A program made the translations under genes and the position numbers. A stretch of DNA of 64,000 nt, taken from positions 62,001-126,000 of the forward strand of contig NZ_FOAV01000010.1 of the NCBI RefSeq assembly GCF_900109745.1, in the 5' to 3' direction. Source of the DNA: Roseateles sp. YR242. GTDB taxonomy: Bacteria; Pseudomonadota; Gammaproteobacteria; Burkholderiales; Burkholderiaceae_C. The notes under the pieces are model-generated. The model made no database searches. It was not told the DNA's origin and saw only the letters and a program-made list of their open reading frames with translations. Each line of letters starts with the position of its first letter. Positions within the stretch are counted from its first letter, which is position 1. Positions 1 through 8,559 of this stretch are shown here, piece by piece.

Positions 1-96
1 CACCATGCCCTGCTGGCCTCCAATGACGGAACCGATCACCACGAAGAGCGCGGTGATGGCAGCCATCAGGATGGCAGTCTTCATCAGGTTGAACAT
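1..96 (-). CDS. htpX: Protease HtpX, N-terminal fragment (cut by window edge)
   Basis: Only the first 32 codons lie in the window. They encode a hydrophobic N-terminus, beginning [18 protein letters not shown] and continuing with a glycine-rich GSVIGG segment. This is the usual first membrane helix of the HtpX family, inner-membrane zinc metalloproteases that degrade misfolded membrane proteins. The ATG is preceded by a strong AGGAGG at about 8 bases. The gene lies downstream of def-fmt on the same strand, a common Burkholderiales arrangement. The HEXXH active site lies outside the window, so the call rests on the N-terminus and context. Confidence 0.85.
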   Translation of the reverse strand, partial: MFNLMKTAILMAAITALFVVIGSVIGGQQGMV

Positions 97-187
97 GGCA
101 AACCTCCTCAATCCTCACAAAACAAGAAACCGGCACGGCCATCGCTGGACGCAGCAATCGCTGGACAGTACACCGTCCTGAAGATCC

Positions 188-215
188 ATGTGGCGGCGTT
201 ATACGGCGCTTCAAG
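188..215 (-). promoter_or_regulatory. Possible heat-shock (sigma-32) promoter of htpX
   Basis: On the minus strand CTTGAA (210-215) is followed after 13 bases by CCGCCACAT (188-196), which loosely resembles the sigma-32 pattern CTTGAA-N13-CCCCATNT. It lies about 90 bases upstream of the htpX start. HtpX is a stress gene in other bacteria, so the position makes sense, but the -10 match is imperfect. Confidence 0.3.
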
Positions 216-255
216 TCGGATTCCCCTGAGCGGCGATGAGAGGGGACCGAACTCC

Positions 256-1260
256 TCAGCCGAGCCGCTCACCGGGCTGCAGCGGCCTGGCCTGCAGGAA
301 GGCCGAGGCCGGCAGGCGCTTGCCGCCGGCACGTTGCAATTCAACCAGCCGGACGGTGCCACGGCCACAAGCCACGACAGGTCCATCGGCAGAGACGGCG
401 ACGATCTCGCCCGGCGCGGCCGACTGGCCCGCCTCGGCCACCACCTCGGCGCGCCAGACCTTGAGCGGCTCTCCATCCAGCTGGGCCAACCCGCCAGGGA
501 AGGGGTCGAAGGCGCGCAGGCGGCGGGCGATCTGGGCGGCGTCCTCGTCCCAGCGGATCTGGCTTTCGGCCTTCTCGATCTTGTGGGCGTAAATGACGCC
601 GGCTTCGGGCTGCTGGCGAGGTTGCAGCGACGCCGTGGCGGCCAGCGTCAGCGCCTGGACGACCATGCGGCCACCCAGTGCGGCCAGCCGGTCATGCAGC
701 GACGCCGTGGTGTCGTCCGGGGCGATCGGCAGGCGCTCTTCCAGCAGCATGTCGCCCGTGTCCAGGCCCTCGTCCATCTGCATGATGGTGATGCCGGTCT
801 CGGTGTCTCCAGCCTCGATGGCGCGATGGATGGGGGCGGCCCCGCGCCAGCGCGGCAGCAGCGAGGCGTGGATGTTCAGGCAGCCCAGGCGCGGCTGGGT
901 CAGCACCCATGCCGGCAGGATCAGGCCGTAGGCCGCCACCACCAGCACGTCCAGCCGGGCCGCTTCCAGTGCCGCGCGGCCCCTCTCGGCTTCGTCCGGG
1001 AACTTGCCATCGAGGCGAAGGCTGCGCGGTTGGGCCACGGTCACCCCATGCTGGAGCGCCAACTGCTTCACGGGCGAAGCCTGCAGCTTCATGCCGCGTC
1101 CGGCCGGGCGATCCGGCTGGCTCAGTACCAGGGGCACCGTCACGCCAGCGTCCAGCAGGGCCTGCAGGGCCACAGCGGCAAACTCGGGCGTGCCGGCGAA
1201 GCCGACCCTCAGCGTGTGGAGCGTGTCGGAATGCACGGAGGAACCGTTGTGCCCCGACAT
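256..1260 (-). CDS. fmt: Methionyl-tRNA formyltransferase
   Basis: This cytoplasmic enzyme formylates initiator Met-tRNA using 10-formyltetrahydrofolate. The 334-residue protein has the N-terminal formyltransferase fold with the signature [15 protein letters not shown] at about 129-143. The catalytic triad is N129, H131 and D167 (LDTGD), with the same 38-residue N-to-D spacing as the E. coli enzyme. A C-terminal OB-like tRNA-binding domain follows (about 230-334). The start ATG overlaps the def stop by one base (TGATG), so the two genes are translationally coupled. The protein has about 16 residues before the conserved [11 protein letters not shown], slightly longer than usual, but no better internal ATG is present. 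Confidence 0.97.
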   Translation of the reverse strand: MSGHNGSSVHSDTLHTLRVGFAGTPEFAAVALQALLDAGVTVPLVLSQPDRPAGRGMKLQASPVKQLALQHGVTVAQPRSLRLDGKFPDEAERGRAALEAARLDVLVVAAYGLILPAWVLTQPRLGCLNIHASLLPRWRGAAPIHRAIEAGDTETGITIMQMDEGLDTGDMLLEERLPIAPDDTTASLHDRLAALGGRMVVQALTLAATASLQPRQQPEAGVIYAHKIEKAESQIRWDEDAAQIARRLRAFDPFPGGLAQLDGEPLKVWRAEVVAEAGQSAAPGEIVAVSADGPVVACGRGTVRLVELQRAGGKRLPASAFLQARPLQPGERLG

Positions 1261-1775
1261 CAGCGCACTTTCGCGTCTTCGCGTGCTTTTTTCACGAGCT
1301 TGGTCTTGATGCGCTCGCGCTTGAGCGGGCTCAGGTATTCCACGAACACCTTGCCGGCCAGATGGTCCATCTCATGCTGCACGCAAACAGAGAGCAGGCC
1401 CTCGGCATCGAACTGGAAAGTGTTGCCGTCGCGGTCCAGCGCCTGCACGGTGACGGTGCGGTGCCGCATGACTTTGTCATAAATCGTAGGGACGGACAGG
1501 CAGCCTTCCTCCCCCTCGATCAGGTCATCGCTCTTGGCGATGAGCTCGGGATTGACCAGCACCAGCGGCTGGTCGCGATCTTCCGAGACATCCATCACGA
1601 GAACCCGCTCATGCACATCCACCTGAGTGGCTGCAAGGCCGACGCCCTCGGCGTCGTACATGGTTTCGAGCATGTCGGCCGCCAGTTGGCGGATGTGGTC
1701 GTCCACCACCGCCACGGGCTTGGCCACGGTGTGCAGGCGAGGATCGGGGTAACGAAGAATGTTCAGTTTCGACAT
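1260..1775 (-). CDS. def: Peptide deformylase
   Basis: This enzyme removes the N-formyl group from nascent proteins, undoing the work of Fmt. With the start at [14 protein letters not shown] the protein is 171 residues, the normal length. All three metal-site motifs are present: GVGLAATQ (44-51), EGCLS with metal ligand C92, and QHEMDH with H134, E135 and H138. An upstream in-frame reading extends to 2024 but lacks family similarity, so the shorter start was chosen. The gene heads the def-fmt unit and is divergent from the LysM gene. Confidence 0.97.
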   Translation of the reverse strand: MSKLNILRYPDPRLHTVAKPVAVVDDHIRQLAADMLETMYDAEGVGLAATQVDVHERVLVMDVSEDRDQPLVLVNPELIAKSDDLIEGEEGCLSVPTIYDKVMRHRTVTVQALDRDGNTFQFDAEGLLSVCVQHEMDHLAGKVFVEYLSPLKRERIKTKLVKKAREDAKVR

Positions 1776-1989
1776 GGTAGGAATGTGTGCGCTTGTGGAC
1801 ATCACACAACGCCGGTTTGTAAGGGCTTGCAAGCGGGGGCGGCTCCCTTCATTGCGGGTACCCCTGAATCTGGGCAGAATCGCCGCCAGCGACGGTGGAT
1901 TTTCGCCGATTTGGGAAGTGCCGCCGTCGCTGGCTTGAAAGCGCCACTGGCCACGAGGGGCCTTCACTACGGGCGCGGGAGAACAAGGA

Positions 1990-3150
1990 ATGACGCAACG
2001 GCGGCCGCTGGGCTTGACGACCATTTATGCAGCGCTGCTTGCCGGCGCTCTCATCAGCACGCCTGCAATGGCCGCTGGTGACTATCCCATCACGCCGAAG
2101 CAGCGGGAGACCGCCCAAAAGGTCTCCCAGGCTGGCGTGCCGCTGTCGGAGCTGGCGCCCAACGCGCCAGACACGTACACGGTCAAGCGTGGAGACACGC
2201 TGTGGGGCATCTCAAGCATCTTCCTGAAGTCACCGTGGCGCTGGCCCGAACTTTGGGGCATGAACAACGACCAGATCCGCAACCCCCACCTGATCTATCC
2301 GGGTCAGGTGCTGGTGCTGGTCAAGGGAGACGGGCGTGCCCGTCTGCAACTGGGCCGCGAAGTCGGCGGCAGTGGCACCAACGGCGACGTGAAACTCTCG
2401 CCGCGCGTGCGCTCCACAGATCTGAATGACGGCTCCATCGCCTCCATTCCCCAGCATCTGATCGAGCCCTTCCTGAACGAAGCCATCGTCCTCAACACCA
2501 ACGAGCTGGACACGGCGCCACGCGTGGTGGCCGCCCAGGAAAACCGGGTGTGGATGACCAAGGGCGAGCTGGCCTATGGCCGTGGCGACTTCAGCAGCGG
2601 CGAGACCGAATACCGCATCTTCCGCCAGGCCAAGCCGCTGGTGGACCCGGTGACCCAGGAAGTACTGGGTTATGAAGCCGCCTTCGTCGGCACTGCCGAA
2701 GTGGTTCGCCCGGGTAGCGCGGCAGGCACGCCTGAAGAGGTGCCCACCACGCTGAAGATCGGCCTGGTGCGCCAGGAAGTGGGCGTGGGCGACCGCCTGG
2801 CCCCCATCCCGGCCCGGGGCTACACCAGCTACATGCCGCATGCCCCAGCCGGTCCGGTGGATGGCCGCATCGTTTCGGTCTATGGCGACGCCATCAACGC
2901 CGGCCAGAGCCAGATCGTGGCGCTGAACCGCGGTGCAGCGGACGGCATGGAACGTGGCCATGTGCTGGCGCTGTGGCGCGCAGGCCGTGTGATCAAGGAC
3001 ACCACCACCGAGGCCAAGGACGCGATCCGGCTGCCGGACGAGCGTCATGGCTCGCTGTTTGTGTTCCAGGTCTTTGACCGCGTGTCCTACGCGCTGGTGC
3101 TGACGGTGCAAGAGCCGGTCACTGCCGGCGATCGTTTCACCCAGCCCTAG
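1990..3150 (+). CDS. Secreted LysM-domain protein
   Basis: This 386-residue protein starts with a signal peptide that probably ends at AMA|AG near residue 28. A single LysM peptidoglycan-binding domain follows at about 63-111 ([13 protein letters not shown] to YPGQVLVL). The remaining 270 residues form a conserved but functionally unassigned region rich in beta-structure-like sequence. The protein is likely periplasmic or cell-wall-associated. A GGGAG lies about 9 bases before the ATG. The gene is 27 bases upstream of dprA, as in many Burkholderiales, and the pair is probably co-transcribed. No catalytic motif is visible. Confidence 0.88.
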   Translation: MTQRRPLGLTTIYAALLAGALISTPAMAAGDYPITPKQRETAQKVSQAGVPLSELAPNAPDTYTVKRGDTLWGISSIFLKSPWRWPELWGMNNDQIRNPHLIYPGQVLVLVKGDGRARLQLGREVGGSGTNGDVKLSPRVRSTDLNDGSIASIPQHLIEPFLNEAIVLNTNELDTAPRVVAAQENRVWMTKGELAYGRGDFSSGETEYRIFRQAKPLVDPVTQEVLGYEAAFVGTAEVVRPGSAAGTPEEVPTTLKIGLVRQEVGVGDRLAPIPARGYTSYMPHAPAGPVDGRIVSVYGDAINAGQSQIVALNRGAADGMERGHVLALWRAGRVIKDTTTEAKDAIRLPDERHGSLFVFQVFDRVSYALVLTVQEPVTAGDRFTQP

Positions 3151-3177
3151 CGGGCCCAACGCCGACGCCAGACAGCG

Positions 3178-4410
3178 ATGCAACCCAAGGAACTCCGGAC
3201 CTGGTTGCATCTGCTGGACAGCGTCGGCCGCGCCGCCGCCCGGCGGCTGCTGGCCCGCCACGGTGATGCCGAAGCGGTGCTGAATGCGGGTCAGGCCGGC
3301 TGGACGGGCCTGGTGACCGCCGATGAGGCCCAGCGCCTGCGCCACGGCCCACCGAAGCTCGAACAGACCTGGCATCGCACGCAGGCCTGGCTGGAGGCTT
3401 CAGACACCCACAGCGTTCTGCTGTTGGGCGACCCCGATTACCCGCCTTCCCTGTTGCACACGGCCGACCCGCCGTTGATGCTCTACCTCGATGGCCGGCG
3501 CGAGCTGCTGGGCCGGCGCGCCATCGCGGTCGTGGGCAGCCGGCATCCCACCCCCCAGGGCGAAGACAATGCCCGCATGTTTGCGGCGGGTCTGGGCCAG
3601 GCCGGTTTCTGCGTGGTCTCCGGGCTGGCCATGGGCATTGATGGCGCGGCCCATGAGGCATCGCTGAACACGGCGGGTGGCACGGTGGCGGTGCTGGGCA
3701 CGGGGCTGGACCAGGTCTACCCGTTGGCCCATGAAGCCCTGGCGCGGCATATCAGCCGGCGCGGGCTGCTCGTCAGCGAGTACTTCATCGGCACGCCGCC
3801 GCTGGCGCCCAACTTCCCGCAGCGCAACCGCATCATTGCGGGCCTGGCCGAGGGCTGCCTGGTGGTGGAGGCGGCGATGAAATCCGGCTCCCTCATCACG
3901 GCGCGCATGGCCTCCGAAGCGGGCCGCGAGGTCTTCGCCATCCCGGGCTCGATCCATGCGCCGCAGTCGCGCGGTTGCCACCACCTCCTCAAGCAGGGCG
4001 CCTGCCTGGTGCAGACGCTGGAGGATCTGCTGTCCGAACTGCCTCCCACGGACCGGCCCAATGCGCAAACCGAGCATCCTGCCAGCCCGACGCACCCGTC
4101 CGGGACAACGCCCAGGCCCGCTTCTGCGACGGCGGTCCCCGGCCCTGGCCCGCTGACCGCCCCGGCCAACGATGCGGTGGGCAAGCCGGCCAAGGATGCG
4201 GGCGGCCAGCCTGCCGACCCGGCCGACACAGCCAACCCGACTCATCCCGTACTCCGGGCCTTGGGTCATGATCCCATCTCGCTGGAGCAGCTCTCCCAAC
4301 GCACGGGCTGGTCGGTGAATGAACTGGCGGCCGTATTGCTGGATCTGGAGTTGGAGGGCGAGGTGGCAAGGCTGCCGGGGGCGCGGTTTCAGCGCCGTGT
4401 GCGCGCCTGA
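3178..4410 (+). CDS. dprA: DNA-processing protein DprA (Smf)
   Basis: DprA binds incoming single-stranded DNA during natural transformation and loads RecA. The 410-residue protein has the Rossmann-like core with VVGSRHPT (118-124), SGLAMGIDGAAH (148-159), GTGLDQVYP (174-182), and NFPQRNRIIAGL through EAAMKSGSLITAR (212-243). Residues about 288-355 are a proline/alanine/threonine-rich linker leading to a C-terminal winged-helix domain (about 358-405). The linker is longer than in compact DprA proteins. The gene lies between the LysM gene and smg on the same strand. Confidence 0.96.
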   Translation: MQPKELRTWLHLLDSVGRAAARRLLARHGDAEAVLNAGQAGWTGLVTADEAQRLRHGPPKLEQTWHRTQAWLEASDTHSVLLLGDPDYPPSLLHTADPPLMLYLDGRRELLGRRAIAVVGSRHPTPQGEDNARMFAAGLGQAGFCVVSGLAMGIDGAAHEASLNTAGGTVAVLGTGLDQVYPLAHEALARHISRRGLLVSEYFIGTPPLAPNFPQRNRIIAGLAEGCLVVEAAMKSGSLITARMASEAGREVFAIPGSIHAPQSRGCHHLLKQGACLVQTLEDLLSELPPTDRPNAQTEHPASPTHPSGTTPRPASATAVPGPGPLTAPANDAVGKPAKDAGGQPADPADTANPTHPVLRALGHDPISLEQLSQRTGWSVNELAAVLLDLELEGEVARLPGARFQRRVRA

Positions 4411-4503
4411 TGGCGGCTGGGCCCCCTCGGTCGGGGAATATCCGTGGCGAGGCCCTGTCATTTCGGCCCGGAGGGCTTTGAGGCCCTGCGGTATAGTCCC
4501 CTC

Positions 4504-4956
4504 ATGTTCGACGTGCTCGTCTATTTATACGAAACCTATTGGCGGCCTGACGCTTGTCCGGATCACGCCCAGCTGACCAGGAAACTGTCAGCCGTTGGCT
4601 TCGAAGACGACGAAATCCGTGATGCGCTGTCCTGGCTGGATGGCCTGGCGGCGTCCTCCCAATCCCATCACGCCGAGCCTGGCGAACGCAGCCTGCGCAT
4701 TTATTCGCGCGACGAACAGGAACATCTGGGTGATGCCTCCATGGGTTTCATCAGTTTCCTGGCCTCGGCCGGCGTGCTTCCAACCGCGATGCGCGAAATG
4801 GTGATTGACCGCGCCATGGCCATCCCCGGTGGCCCGCTGGACCTGGAAGACCTGAAGATCATCGTGCTGATGGTGTTCTGGAGCCTGGGCGAAGAGCCGG
4901 ATGCGCTCATCCTGGATGAATTGTTTGTGGCGCCGGAAGAACGACTGATTCACTAA
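4504..4956 (+). CDS. smg: Smg family protein (DUF494)
   Basis: This 150-residue protein of the Smg/DUF494 family begins MFDVLVYLYETYW, the typical start. It is acidic, with a conserved LEDLKIIVLMVFWSLGEEPDALILDEL segment near the C-terminus (quoted here only as the region around residues 115-140). The biochemical role of Smg is not established; it is usually found beside dprA and topA. A longer in-frame reading from 4444 exists, but the family start is at 4504. The topA gene that often follows is replaced here by a terminator and a convergent gene. Confidence 0.9.
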   Translation: MFDVLVYLYETYWRPDACPDHAQLTRKLSAVGFEDDEIRDALSWLDGLAASSQSHHAEPGERSLRIYSRDEQEHLGDASMGFISFLASAGVLPTAMREMVIDRAMAIPGGPLDLEDLKIIVLMVFWSLGEEPDALILDELFVAPEERLIH

Positions 4957-4971
4957 GCCGAACGGCCTCCG

Positions 4972-5031
4972 GCCCGCCAAACAGAAAAGCCTCAGCGCGA
5001 TGACCGCCTGAGGCTTTTCTGTTTGGCGGGC
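4972..5031. terminator. 24-bp perfect hairpin, bidirectional terminator
   Basis: The arm 4972-4995 (GCCCGCCAAACAGAAAAGCC then TCAG) is repeated exactly in inverse at 5008-5031, with a 12-base loop. It sits between the convergent smg and DUF1631 genes. Runs AAAA and TTTT inside the stem would give U-tracts on either strand, so it can serve both directions. The stem is unusually long and perfect for a terminator. Confidence 0.85.
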
Positions 5032-5091
5032 GTGCCGCTGCGTCGTGCTTCACGCCGGTCAACGCCAGCGGCGGGGAACGCCAGTAAGCAC

Positions 5092-7461
5092 TCAGGCCAA
5101 CAACCGACTCGGATCCACTTCCAGCTTCGCCAACGCATTGCGCGTCGCCTTCACCGTCAACGACTCGTCCTGTGCCGGCAGCATCAGGCCGGCCTGCAGG
5201 AAAGCTGCCAATCGGCTCAGCTGGAACAGCACGCCCCGTCCTTGCGGCGACACGAACAGGATCAGATGGTGGCGCATCCCGCGCCACACCAGTTGCACCG
5301 GCTCGACCCGATTCCGATAGTCCAGCATGTACCAGCTGCCCACTTGCAGCTCCCGCGCCCAGGCCAGCATCGCGGCTGTCGGCACGGTGCCCCCTTCGGC
5401 CACCACTTCCAGCCCGTCTACCTCGTGGCTCGACAAGTCCCGCACCAGGGACTCGTTGATCTCCACGCCGGCTTCCGTATTGGGCAGCATGGCTTCCAGC
5501 GTCTCCAGCTGGCTCATCAGCTCATCCAGACGCTCACGCGGAATCGCTGCGGTCTTGGCCGTGAACGCGGCAGCCAAAGCATTGTTCAGCGACCGGATCT
5601 GCTCATCCTGCCGGTCGGCCGTCATGCCCGCATGCCCCATGCCATCGCGCAGCGTCTTCAGCAGCGGTGGCAGACGCCGGATCACCTCCGCGCGGTCCTC
5701 ACGTGAGACCTTCGCGCTCGCCGACCAGATCAGATCCGCCGCCGCGCGCTTCATCGACTTGGTCTGGTCCGCCTGCGGCCCATAACGCACACCCGTCACC
5801 GCCAGCACATCGGCCCAGATCTGGAACAGGAAGTCCCGCACCCCGTCCTGCACCGGCACCTCGGACAGCATCTTGCGTAGCTCGATGGTGTATTGAATGG
5901 CCAGCGTCTCACGCTGCTCCACCTGCTGGGCCAGCGAGACGCCCTTGCGGGACACCTCGTTTTCTTTCTGGAAATAGTGGTCCAGGAACTTCTCGAACTC
6001 GGTCAGCACCGTCTGGAAGACGCGCCGACCGGTGTCCGGATAGGCTTCCACCACCTGCACCACGCGCTTGATCTCACGCTCCAGCGCATCGCCGATCTCG
6101 GCCGTGGAGGTGCTGAAGCCCATCACGCAGGCGCCCATGCGGTCGATCAGACGGCGCGCGGGATGGTCTTCCGCGGCAAAGAAGTCGGGTTCGCCAATGG
6201 CCACCCGCAGCACCGGCATCTGCAGCCGGGCAAACCACACCCGCAGGGCCGGCGGAATACGCTCCTCCTGCAGGATGGCCTGAAACAGCAACGCCACCAG
6301 TTCGATGGTGGCGCGCTCAGCCGGTGTATCCGCCGCTGATTTCAGGGCCGACTTCAGCGCCTGGTTACGTTGGCGGATCTCGTCCAGCGCCTGCGGCGCC
6401 GTCATGTGGATATCCACGCCGCCCGCATCCGCCTGCTCGGCGCGACGCAACACCGCCTCTTGCGCATGCGTGATGGCAGCACCCAGGCGCTGGGAGGAAT
6501 GTCTTGTGGTGGGGCCGGCGCCCATCTGCGTGGCCGGCACACCCGCCACCGAGGCGGCGGAACCGCCCACTGCCGGGCCCAACTGGGCAGACCGGGAAGG
6601 CGGGGACGGTGCCCGCGCCAGCTCCGGCACATGCCGCGCCAGTACCCGTTGCAATTGCGCCATCACTTGCTGGGCCGACTGGGTGGCCGGTGTCAGTGCG
6701 GGCGTGGCGGGCGGCTGGGGCGCCGCCGCAACGGCAGGCGCCATGCCGGCGGCCGGTGCCGGCGCCGAGCCTCCACCGGAGCCGCTGCTGGAAGCCGCAG
6801 GTGCGGAGGCGTTGCGACGGATCAGCGGCCGCAGATCCACCTCGGGCATCACGCCCTGCTGGAGCAGCCAGTGATTGCTGTCGTGATAGGCCTCGCTGAG
6901 CAGGAGCGACAACTCCTGGTGCAGCGGCCGCTGCAGCATCTGCCAGATGGAACTGGAGAGGCCGGATTCGAACCAGGCGTCCAGCACCAGCCGGGCCAGC
7001 ACCTGGGCGCGCAGCAGATCCTGGTGGGGCAGGTCTTCCAGCCCTTCCAGCCGCTGCATGCGGTTGCGAAGGTCGCTGAACTCCCAGCTGGCCTTGTCCA
7101 TCATCGCCAGCGCCAGGCGGGAGGCGATGATTTCGCGCTCGATCGTGTCGTCATCGACCAACGACAGATTCTGGGGACGGCTGGACAAGGAGGCGGACCG
7201 GGAATCCCCCGGGCCGTGGTGATACACATGCCGCAGCGACTTGCCCAACCGGGCGTGCCAGGGCGTGGCACAGCGCTGCCAGGCGTCGTACGCATCGCGT
7301 CGAGCCATCTGCAGCGCGTGTTCGGCTGGCTGCGAGCGCAGGTCCTGCACCGCCGTGGTGAGCGAAGCCACCACGGCAGGCAAGCCCCGCAGCAGCACTT
7401 CCGTGTGAACGCGCCGCGCCTGGGAGGCCATTGCCTGTGAGCGAGCGTCTGCGGCGGTCAT
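5092..7461 (-). CDS. DUF1631 family protein
   Basis: This large cytoplasmic-looking protein of 789 residues belongs to the DUF1631 family, recognised from its overall sequence: an N-terminal helical part with DAYDAWQRCATPWHARLG, a central FEKFLDHYFQKENE region, and a C-terminal LVRDLSSHEVDGLEVV part. A low-complexity Ala/Ser/Gly/Pro stretch separates the N-terminal part (to about residue 215) from the helical core. No catalytic motif, signal peptide or membrane segment is visible and the function is unknown. The C-terminal WYMLDYRNRVEPVQLVWRG segment looks PilZ-like, but this was not verified. It is convergent with smg and lies upstream of secF on the same strand. Confidence 0.82.
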   Translation of the reverse strand: MTAADARSQAMASQARRVHTEVLLRGLPAVVASLTTAVQDLRSQPAEHALQMARRDAYDAWQRCATPWHARLGKSLRHVYHHGPGDSRSASLSSRPQNLSLVDDDTIEREIIASRLALAMMDKASWEFSDLRNRMQRLEGLEDLPHQDLLRAQVLARLVLDAWFESGLSSSIWQMLQRPLHQELSLLLSEAYHDSNHWLLQQGVMPEVDLRPLIRRNASAPAASSSGSGGGSAPAPAAGMAPAVAAAPQPPATPALTPATQSAQQVMAQLQRVLARHVPELARAPSPPSRSAQLGPAVGGSAASVAGVPATQMGAGPTTRHSSQRLGAAITHAQEAVLRRAEQADAGGVDIHMTAPQALDEIRQRNQALKSALKSAADTPAERATIELVALLFQAILQEERIPPALRVWFARLQMPVLRVAIGEPDFFAAEDHPARRLIDRMGACVMGFSTSTAEIGDALEREIKRVVQVVEAYPDTGRRVFQTVLTEFEKFLDHYFQKENEVSRKGVSLAQQVEQRETLAIQYTIELRKMLSEVPVQDGVRDFLFQIWADVLAVTGVRYGPQADQTKSMKRAAADLIWSASAKVSREDRAEVIRRLPPLLKTLRDGMGHAGMTADRQDEQIRSLNNALAAAFTAKTAAIPRERLDELMSQLETLEAMLPNTEAGVEINESLVRDLSSHEVDGLEVVAEGGTVPTAAMLAWARELQVGSWYMLDYRNRVEPVQLVWRGMRHHLILFVSPQGRGVLFQLSRLAAFLQAGLMLPAQDESLTVKATRNALAKLEVDPSRLLA

Positions 7462-7495
7462 CGAAGAAGGGAGTTAATAACTGCGGCTGACTCTA

Positions 7496-8527
7496 CTACA
7501 CCACTGCGCCTGCGTTGGGGTCGTCAGGATCCTCCCGCTTGGCGGAATGCTTGACGAGATCTTCCCGCTTGACGCCCAACCACATGGCAATGGCCGCCGC
7601 CACGAAGACGGACGAGTAGATGCCGAACAGGATGCCGATCGTCAGCGCGATGGCGAAGTAGTGCAAAGTCGGGCCGCCGAAGAACAGCATCGACAGCACC
7701 ATCATCTGGGTGGAGCCGTGGGTGATGATGGTCCGGCTGATGGTGGAGGTGATGGCGTGGTCGATCACCTCATGGGTGTTGAACAACCGGTATTTGCGGA
7801 AGGCTTCCCGCACCCGGTCGAAGATCACCACGGATTCGTTCACCGAGTAACCGAGCACCGCCAGCACCGCCGCCAACACCGCCAGCGAGAATTCCCACTG
7901 GAAGTAGGCGAAGAAGCCCAGGATGATCACCACGTCGTGCAGGTTGGCGATGATGCCGGCAATGGCGAACTTCCACTCGAAGCGGAACGCCAGGTAGCAC
8001 ACGATGCCCAGCACGGTGGCCAGCAGCGCGTAGGCCGCGTTGGTGGCCAGCTCCGCCCCCACGGACGGGCCGATCAACTCGCTCTTGGCCAGCGACAGCG
8101 GCTCGGTATCGCCCACCGCGCAGGCCTGCTTGCTGACGGCCTCGCCCTGCGGCGACACCGACTGGTGCTGCACCACCGCGCCGTTCTCGGCCTTGCACAG
8201 CGCCTCGAAGACGTTCTTGACGATGACGTCCTGCTTCACCTCCGGCTTCACCGGCAGGCGGATCATGACGTCACGGGTGGTGCCGAAGTTGGTGACCTGG
8301 ACCTCGCCAAACCCCATCTGCTCGACCACATGCCGGGTCTTGTTGATATCCGCCGGCTGGGCGTAGGCCACCTCGATGGAGGTGCCACCGGTGAATTCGA
8401 TGGAGAAATGCAGCCCGCGCGTGACGAGGAAGAACACGGCGGCGGCGAAGGTCAGGAAGGACACGACGTTGAAGATCAACGCGTGCTTCATGAACGGGAT
8501 GTCCCGTTTGATTCGGAAGAATTCCAT
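7496..8527 (-). CDS. secF: Protein translocase subunit SecF
   Basis: SecF forms the SecDF complex, which uses the proton gradient to help proteins leave the Sec channel on the periplasmic side. The 343-residue protein has the SecF start (MEFFRIKRDIPFM), a first membrane helix, a periplasmic domain with the conserved FTGGTSIEV motif, and five further helices, including the region SVNESVVIFDRVRE that carries the conserved D and R. It follows secD by 32 bases on the same strand. Confidence 0.96.
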   Translation of the reverse strand: MEFFRIKRDIPFMKHALIFNVVSFLTFAAAVFFLVTRGLHFSIEFTGGTSIEVAYAQPADINKTRHVVEQMGFGEVQVTNFGTTRDVMIRLPVKPEVKQDVIVKNVFEALCKAENGAVVQHQSVSPQGEAVSKQACAVGDTEPLSLAKSELIGPSVGAELATNAAYALLATVLGIVCYLAFRFEWKFAIAGIIANLHDVVIILGFFAYFQWEFSLAVLAAVLAVLGYSVNESVVIFDRVREAFRKYRLFNTHEVIDHAITSTISRTIITHGSTQMMVLSMLFFGGPTLHYFAIALTIGILFGIYSSVFVAAAIAMWLGVKREDLVKHSAKREDPDDPNAGAVV

Positions 8528-8559
8528 GGCGTTGTGCGCTCTGTGCTAGGTGGCGGCCC

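Noticed and set aside
5092-7461. DUF1631 gene as a phage or transferred gene because of its size and position in place of topA
   Set aside because: Base composition looks like the neighbours and the family is common in Burkholderiales chromosomes; no mobile genes are near.
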